NCBI RefSeq assembly: GCF_001429045.1
Contig: NZ_LMHY01000010.1
Span: 1-64,000, forward strand
Source: Pseudomonas sp. Root71
GTDB taxonomy: Bacteria; Pseudomonadota; Gammaproteobacteria; Pseudomonadales; Pseudomonadaceae
DNA: 64,000 nt
Direction of reading: 5' to 3'
Both the position numbers and the translations under genes were made by a program. Positions 58,434 through 64,000 of this stretch are shown one piece after another (the stretch's first letter is position 1; each line of letters starts with the position of its first letter). The notes below the pieces were generated by a model, which saw only the letters and a program-made list of their open reading frames with translations, had not been told where the DNA came from and made no database searches.

Positions 58434-58595
58434 CTAGCCAGCAGCAATTAGCGCCTGAGCAAACTCGCGGAACGATATCAGCATGGTGCCGCTCAGATAA
58501 GCGAAGTTCGGGTCGTTCTTGTTCCGGCAGCTGAACTGGTACGGCTTCTCACACAAGCCGGCATAGCCCTCCCCCCACCACGGCTCACCTGTCAT
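58434..58595 (-). pseudogene. Phage-type cell wall hydrolase, C-terminal fragment
   Basis: The minus strand reads TGEPWWGEGYAGLCEKPYQF, then SCRNKNDPNFAYLSG and REFAQALIAAG before a TAG stop. The KPYQFSCRNKNDPN pattern is that of SleB/CwlJ-like cell wall hydrolases (Hydrolase_2) carried by many Pseudomonas phages, where it serves as an endolysin. Only about 53 residues remain and the upstream part runs into the regulator gene, so it is a remnant. Confidence 0.68.
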
Positions 58596-60424
58596 TCAGT
58601 CTGCCGCAACCGCTTGTAAAGGGTATTGCGGCTGACCCCTAGGCGTCGAGCCAGATACGAAATATTCCCCCCCGCCGCCTGCAACTGCCGATTCAAATCC
58701 TCGGCATCATTCAGATCCACGGCCAACGGTTCCGGCGTATCGACCGGCTCCATCTCCAGATCGACAAAAAAATCATCCGGCAAATGCTCCGGCCTTATCG
58801 GCTGTTCCTCGGCCATCGCCAGCGCCACCTGCATCACGCTGCCGACCTGGCGCAAGTTCCCCGGCCACGGGTGGCGGTCGAACAACTCCAATACCTCGCG
58901 GCTCAGTCCAGCCCATTGGCTGGGTTCGCGATGCTGTTCCCACAGGCGTTTAAAAAGCGCTTCTTTGTCGCTGCGTTCTCTTAATGGTGGCAGTTCCAGG
59001 GTCAGGCCACCGATGCGGTAATACAGGTCTTCACGAAACCGCCCCAGTTGTACCTGTTCGCGCAACGAGCGATTGGTCGCGGAAATGATGCGCAAGTCCA
59101 CAGGGAACAACTCGCTGCTGCCCACCGGCTGCACGCAACGCTCCTGCAACACCCGCAACAGGCGCGCTTGCGTTGGCAGTGGCATGTCACCGATTTCATC
59201 AAGGAACAGCGTGCCCTTGTCAGCCTTTCGAATCAGCCCGATGCTGCCTTTCTGGTTGGCGCCGGTGAATGCGCCTTTCTCATAACCGAACAACTCGGAC
59301 TCCACCAGTTCGGCGGGAATCGCTGCACAGTTGACGGCAATGAACGCTTGTTTGCTGCGCGAGCTGGCCTGATGCAGGGCTTTGACGAACACTTCCTTGC
59401 CGACCCCGGTTTCACCGTGGATCAGCAAGGGAATGTCTTTTTCCAGCAAGCGCTCGGCCTGACGCACGGCTTTTTCCACGCGACTGTCGCCGAAATGCAG
59501 GGTGTTGAGGCTGATGGAAGCGGGTGCGGCTACAACCGGCTCCGCGAATACTCGGGGTTGAATCGATGCCTGTTTCGGCCGCTTCAACAGGCACTGGAAG
59601 CGATTGCGTCCCGAGGTTTGCAGGGCGAAGGGCAGGCCGTCGGGCTGGTTCAGCAATTCCAGCAGCGAGACCTTGAACAGGCTTTCGACACTGACCCGCG
59701 ACAGGCTGATGCCCAGCAGATTGTCGGCCCGGCGGTTGGCCGACAGCACCTGTCCGGTCTCATCGAATATCAGCAAGCCCGCCCATTGGCTGTCGAGGTT
59801 GTTTAGCCCGGTGTTGAACGTCAGCTGGAAATGCTGGCCATGGAACAGGTTGAGGATCAGCCGGTTTTCCACGGTCTGGCTCATCATCTTGACCATGCCC
59901 AGGGTGTGGGAGGGCGGCAGGTAGCTGTCGCTGGAAACGTCCAGCACCGCGATCACCTTGCGCTCGGCATCGAAAATCGGCGCGGCGGAACCGGTCATGA
60001 AGCGGTTGGCCTTGAGGAAATGTTCGTCATGTTCGATGTGCACCGCTTGTTCGCAGGCCAGGGCGGTACCGATGGCGTTGGTGCCGGTGCAGCGCTCCAT
60101 CCAGCTGGCGCCGGCGCTGAAACCCCGGGCCAGTTTCGGTTCGATAAAGCGCTGGGTGCCCCAGGACGTCAGCACCTGGCCCTGATGGTCGGCGAGCATG
60201 ATCAGGCAATTGGAATTGCTCAGGATGTTCTCGTAGTAGGGCAGCACTTCCTGATGGGTGGTTTGCACCAGTGAGTGCTGGCTCTCCAGCAACTGCGCGA
60301 TGCCTTCAGCCGGCAACTGGTCGAACGCCGGGGTGCTCTGGTGATCGAGGCCGAACGCGCGGCAGCGGGACCAGGAGTCCTGGATGATGGCGTCGTGGGA
60401 TAGCGCGGTGGCAGGTACGGCCAT
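58592..60424 (-). CDS. Sigma-54-dependent activator, AcoR-like, Fis family
   Basis: A 610-residue enhancer-binding protein. Residues about 50-180 are a GAF-type sensing domain (TGTNAIGTALACEQAVHIE), followed by a PAS-like region (about 205-290). The AAA+ part has Walker A GETGVGKEVF, the sigma-54 contact loop ESELFGYEKGAFTGA, and DKGTLFLDEIGDMP as Walker B. The C-terminal Fis helix reads NISYLARRLGVSRNTLYKRL. ATG 60424 starts MAVPATALS. It faces the ABC importer genes, and a sigma-54 promoter with repeated TGTTCA boxes lies between, so it likely controls that importer. Confidence 0.9.
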   Translation of the reverse strand: MAVPATALSHDAIIQDSWSRCRAFGLDHQSTPAFDQLPAEGIAQLLESQHSLVQTTHQEVLPYYENILSNSNCLIMLADHQGQVLTSWGTQRFIEPKLARGFSAGASWMERCTGTNAIGTALACEQAVHIEHDEHFLKANRFMTGSAAPIFDAERKVIAVLDVSSDSYLPPSHTLGMVKMMSQTVENRLILNLFHGQHFQLTFNTGLNNLDSQWAGLLIFDETGQVLSANRRADNLLGISLSRVSVESLFKVSLLELLNQPDGLPFALQTSGRNRFQCLLKRPKQASIQPRVFAEPVVAAPASISLNTLHFGDSRVEKAVRQAERLLEKDIPLLIHGETGVGKEVFVKALHQASSRSKQAFIAVNCAAIPAELVESELFGYEKGAFTGANQKGSIGLIRKADKGTLFLDEIGDMPLPTQARLLRVLQERCVQPVGSSELFPVDLRIISATNRSLREQVQLGRFREDLYYRIGGLTLELPPLRERSDKEALFKRLWEQHREPSQWAGLSREVLELFDRHPWPGNLRQVGSVMQVALAMAEEQPIRPEHLPDDFFVDLEMEPVDTPEPLAVDLNDAEDLNRQLQAAGGNISYLARRLGVSRNTLYKRLRQTE

Positions 60425-60478
60425 GACAGTCAGCCTCTGAATCAGCATTTTTATTGTTTTTATGGTGCATGCGATCCC

Positions 60479-60560
60479 CTGTAGGAGCTGCCGCAGGCTG
60501 CGATCTTTTGATCTTAAAAAACAAAATCAAAAGATCGCAGCCTGCGGCAGCTCCTACAGG
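60479..60560. repeat. Long palindromic repeat, GTAGGAGCTGCCG family
   Basis: CTGTAGGAGCTGCCGCAGGC and its mirror with the AAGATCAAAAGATCG-type inner arms, near the start of the activator gene; this is the only member of the family placed between divergent genes. Confidence 0.88.
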
Positions 60561-60565
60561 GGTCG

Positions 60566-60654
60566 TGAACAGTCCATAGAGTGTTGTTCACTATTGTTCA
60601 TTGTCAATCGGTGAGCTGTTCAATTGTTCATTTGTGATTGTTCATTTGTGTTCA
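60566..60654. promoter_or_regulatory. Array of TGTTCA boxes, probable activator-binding region
   Basis: TGTTCA occurs at 60585, 60595, 60617, 60625, 60639 and 60649, and its inverse TGAACA at 60566, all within 89 bases. The array lies about 90-180 bases upstream of the sigma-54 start, the usual place for enhancer-binding proteins, and next to the gene of such a protein. Confidence 0.72.
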
Positions 60655-60718
60655 GCATCGAACGCGGTTTTGCCGTCATCTTCGGGAATTTCAAGCGCAA
60701 TCAATAGCTTGAGTTTTT

Positions 60719-60734
60719 TGGCACGGATGTCGCT
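60719..60734 (+). promoter_or_regulatory. Sigma-54 promoter of the ABC importer operon
   Basis: TGGCACGGATGTCGCT has GG and GC ten bases apart, close to the TGGCACG-N4-TTGCW consensus. Transcription should start near 60745, 34 bases before the first ABC gene. Confidence 0.8.
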
Positions 60735-60778
60735 TTAGAGCTCCGGTCGCTTGACTCCAATAATAAAAAGGCCGAGCC

Positions 60779-61873
60779 ATGTCACTCACCCTGGAGCACG
60801 TCAGCCGCACCGTCGAGGGCCAGACCTGGATCGACGATGCCAACCTGAGTTTTGAACCCGGTTCCTTCAACGTTTTGCTGGGACGCACCTTGTCCGGCAA
60901 GACCAGCCTGATGCGCCTGATGGCCGGTCTGGACAAGCCCGACAGCGGTCGCATCCTGATGAACGGCGTCGACGTCACCCAACGCCCTGTGCGCTTGCGC
61001 AATGTGTCGATGGTCTATCAGCAGTTCATCAACTACCCGACCATGACGGTGTTCGACAACATCGCCTCGCCGCTGCGTCAGGCCGGTGTATCCAGCGAGC
61101 TGATCCAGAACAAGGTGCTGGAAACCGCGAAGATGCTGCGCATCGAGAAGTTTCTCAAGCGCTATCCGCTGGAGCTTTCCGGCGGTCAGCAACAACGCAC
61201 GGCCATGGCCCGGGCGCTGGTCAAGGACGCCGAACTGATCCTGTTCGACGAGCCGCTGGTGAACCTCGACTACAAGTTGCGCGAAGAGCTGCGCCAGGAA
61301 ATGCGCGAGCTGTTCAAGGCGCGCCATACCATCGCGATCTACGCCACCACCGAGCCCAATGAAGCCCTGGCCCTGGGCGGCACCACCACCATTCTTCACG
61401 AAGGCCGGGTGATCCAGAGCGGCCAGTCCGCCTCGGTCTACCACCAGCCGCAAACGGTGCTGGCGGCGGAGCTGTTCTCCGAGCCGCCGATCAACCTGAT
61501 GCCGGGACGCATTGCCGGCAACGAAGTGAGTTTCGCCAACTTCGTGCACTTCCCGCTGAACGTCGATCTGCGCCCGGTGGGTGAGGGCGAGTTCCGTTTC
61601 GGCGTGCGCCCCAGCCATATCTCGCTGGTGCCGAGCAACGACGACGACCTCGAATTGGCGGTGACCGTCGAAGTCGCGGAAATCAGCGGCTCGGAAACCT
61701 TCCTGCATGTGCGCAACGAGCACTTCCTGCTGGTGCTGCACTTGCCGGGTGTCCACGAATACGACGTCGATGCGCCGATCCGCATCTACATCCCGACCCA
61801 TAAACTGTTTGTGTTCGATACGCAGGGGCGGCTGGTCCAGGCGCCGGGCCGGCGTGTCACGAGGGTTGCCTGA
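60779..61873 (+). CDS. glpS: ABC importer ATPase 1 (GlpS-like, probable glycerol uptake)
   Basis: A 364-residue MalK-type ATPase with C-terminal TOBE domain. The Walker A reads LLGRTLSGKTSL, a form seen in GlpS-like ATPases instead of GxSGCGKST; the Q-loop is VYQQFINYP, the signature LSGGQQQRTAMARAL, and Walker B LILFDEPLVNLD. Two different ATPases followed by two permeases is the layout of the glycerol transporter GlpSTPQV of rhizobia. The assignment to glycerol is from layout and similarity, not shown directly. Its stop overlaps the next start (TGATG). Confidence 0.78.
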   Translation: MSLTLEHVSRTVEGQTWIDDANLSFEPGSFNVLLGRTLSGKTSLMRLMAGLDKPDSGRILMNGVDVTQRPVRLRNVSMVYQQFINYPTMTVFDNIASPLRQAGVSSELIQNKVLETAKMLRIEKFLKRYPLELSGGQQQRTAMARALVKDAELILFDEPLVNLDYKLREELRQEMRELFKARHTIAIYATTEPNEALALGGTTTILHEGRVIQSGQSASVYHQPQTVLAAELFSEPPINLMPGRIAGNEVSFANFVHFPLNVDLRPVGEGEFRFGVRPSHISLVPSNDDDLELAVTVEVAEISGSETFLHVRNEHFLLVLHLPGVHEYDVDAPIRIYIPTHKLFVFDTQGRLVQAPGRRVTRVA

Positions 61874-62984
61874 TGGCCGAAATCCGTTTGCAGAACCTCG
61901 CCCACAGCTACACCAAGACCCCGTCGGGACCGGAGGACTACGCGATCCGCGAGATGGACCACATCTGGGAGCAGGGCGGCGCCTATGCCTTGCTCGGTCC
62001 GTCGGGCTGCGGTAAATCAACCTTGCTCAACATCATTTCCGGGCTGCTCAGCCCGTCCCAGGGCCATGTGCTGTTTGACGGCAAAGCGGTCAACAACCTG
62101 ACCCCGGAAAAGCGCAACATCGCCCAGGTTTTCCAGTTCCCGGTGGTCTACGACACCATGACGGTGTTCGACAACCTGGCCTTCCCGCTGCGTAATCAGG
62201 GCATGGCCGAGGCCAGGGTTCATAGCAAGGTGCAGGAAATCGCCGAAGTCCTCGACCTGCAGAACCTGCTGAGCAAAAAGGCCCGCAACCTCACCGCCGA
62301 CGAAAAACAGAAAGTCTCCATGGGCCGCGGGCTGGTGCGTGACGACGTGTCGGCGATCCTCTTCGACGAGCCGCTGACAGTGATCGACCCGCACCTGAAG
62401 TGGAAACTGCGGCGCAAGCTCAAGCAGATCCACGAGCAGTTCAACATCACCATGGTCTACGTCACCCACGATCAGCTGGAGGCCTCGACCTTCGCCGACA
62501 AGATTGCGGTGATGTACGGCGGCCAGATCGTGCAGTTCGGCACGCCAAGGGAATTGTTCGAGCGCCCGAGCCACACCTTTGTCGGCTACTTCATCGGCAG
62601 CCCCGGGATGAACCTGATCGAGGTGCAGCCGCAACCGGGCGGTGTCGGTTTTGCCTCCACGCACCTGCCGCTGTCGGAAGCGATGCAGCAACGTATTGCC
62701 GAGTCCGGGTGGAAAACCCTGAAGGTCGGCATTCGTCCGGAGTTCGTCCATGTGTGGGACGAAGCCTTTGATGACGCGCTGCGGGCACAGGTCGTGCACG
62801 TCGAAGACTTGGGCACCTACAAGATCATGACCCTCGATCTCGATGGCGCGCCGCTGAAAGTGCGCCTGGCCGAAGACAAACCTGTGCCGCAAGGTACGGC
62901 CTACATCAGCTTTCCGGCGCAATGGCTGATGGTCTACGCCGATGAATTCCTGCTCGAAGCCAATGCCAACCAAGAGGCGCAGCC

Positions 62985-62988
<4 letters not shown>
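61873..62988 (+). CDS. glpT: ABC importer ATPase 2 (GlpT-like, probable glycerol uptake)
   Basis: A 371-residue ATPase with a normal Walker A (LLGPSGCGKSTLLNI) and Q-loop (QVFQFPVVYDTMTVF), but a changed signature LTADEKQKVSMGRGL in place of LSGGQ and Walker B AILFDEPLTVIDPH. The TOBE-type C-terminal part starts near residue 245. It pairs with ATPase 1, which has the opposite pattern, so each ATP site would be asymmetric. It shares one base with the upstream stop and overlaps the permease start by four bases. Confidence 0.78.
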
Positions 62989-63851
<863 letters not shown>

Positions 63852-63859
63852 GGCCCGCC

Positions 63860-64000
63860 ATGAGCAAGAGAAAGCTGATCCCACTGCTGCTCTACATCCT
63901 GTTCCTGCTGGTGCCGATCTACTGGCTGTTGAACATGTCGTTCAAGAGCAACGGCGAAATCCTCGGCGGCCTGACACTTTTCCCACAGGACTTCACACTG
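63860..64000 (+). CDS. glpQ: ABC importer permease 2 (GlpQ-like), N-terminal part
   Basis: The frame opens at ATG 63860, eight bases after the first permease stop, and is still open at the window end (47 residues). It starts with a basic n-region and a membrane span, then LVPIYWLLNMSFKSNGEILG, the standard beginning of MalG-type permeases. The rest, and any substrate-binding protein gene, lie beyond the window. Confidence 0.78.
   Translation, partial: MSKRKLIPLLLYILFLLVPIYWLLNMSFKSNGEILGGLTLFPQDFTL

Overview
The window is chromosomal DNA of a Pseudomonas of the P. fluorescens group. This is inferred from the GC-rich coding style, the liu leucine/isovalerate genes with a MerR regulator, CrcY- and PrrF-type small RNAs, the glnS-cysS pair, and many Pseudomonas-type REP palindromes between genes. 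There are about 45 protein genes, two small RNA genes that no protein ORF reveals, and no rRNA or tRNA that I can recognise.

Layout. 1-2.4 kb: the C-terminus of an RTX-type secreted protein, then two unknown membrane proteins. 2.6-6.4 kb: 2,4-dienoyl-CoA reductase, a PLP enzyme of the D-cysteine desulfhydrase/ACC deaminase family, and a cytochrome b561. 6.5-13.6 kb: a 2-aminoethylphosphonate locus (phnX, phnW, two LysR regulators, an organophosphate:phosphate-antiporter-type transporter and a flavin amine oxidoreductase). 13.6-19 kb: an orphan short VgrG, a YebC-family regulator, a leucine-rich-repeat protein kinase and a ZapE ATPase. 18.8-21.9 kb: an ECF sigma/anti-sigma pair divergent from a periplasmic catalase-like protein and a cytochrome b561, with two matching ECF promoters face to face. 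22-24.7 kb: an M14 carboxypeptidase, the Fur-controlled sRNA PrrF, a small DUF-type protein, and a LexA/CI-like repressor whose catalytic dyad looks lost.

24.8-34.5 kb: leucine/isovalerate catabolism (liuDCBA on the minus strand, liuE and liuR further on). A divergent acyl-CoA synthetase and the sRNA CrcY, with its own sigma-54 promoter, lie between the two parts. Three near-identical palindromes mark the likely LiuR regulon. 34.6-40.4 kb: LysR plus acyl-CoA dehydrogenase, a PstS-OmpA fusion, exonuclease III and an acetyltransferase. 40.5-45.9 kb: tamA-tamB. 46-51 kb: a MarR-controlled tripartite drug efflux operon. 51-55.6 kb: lpxH-ppiB, glnS and cysS.

55.7-58.6 kb is a small foreign island: a broken IS110/ISL3 transposase chimera, an AT-rich O-acetyltransferase, and the tail of a phage-type cell wall hydrolase. 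58.6-64 kb: an AcoR-like sigma-54 activator divergent from a two-ATPase ABC importer that resembles the glycerol transporter GlpSTPQ. Between them are six TGTTCA boxes and a sigma-54 promoter. The last gene runs off the window.
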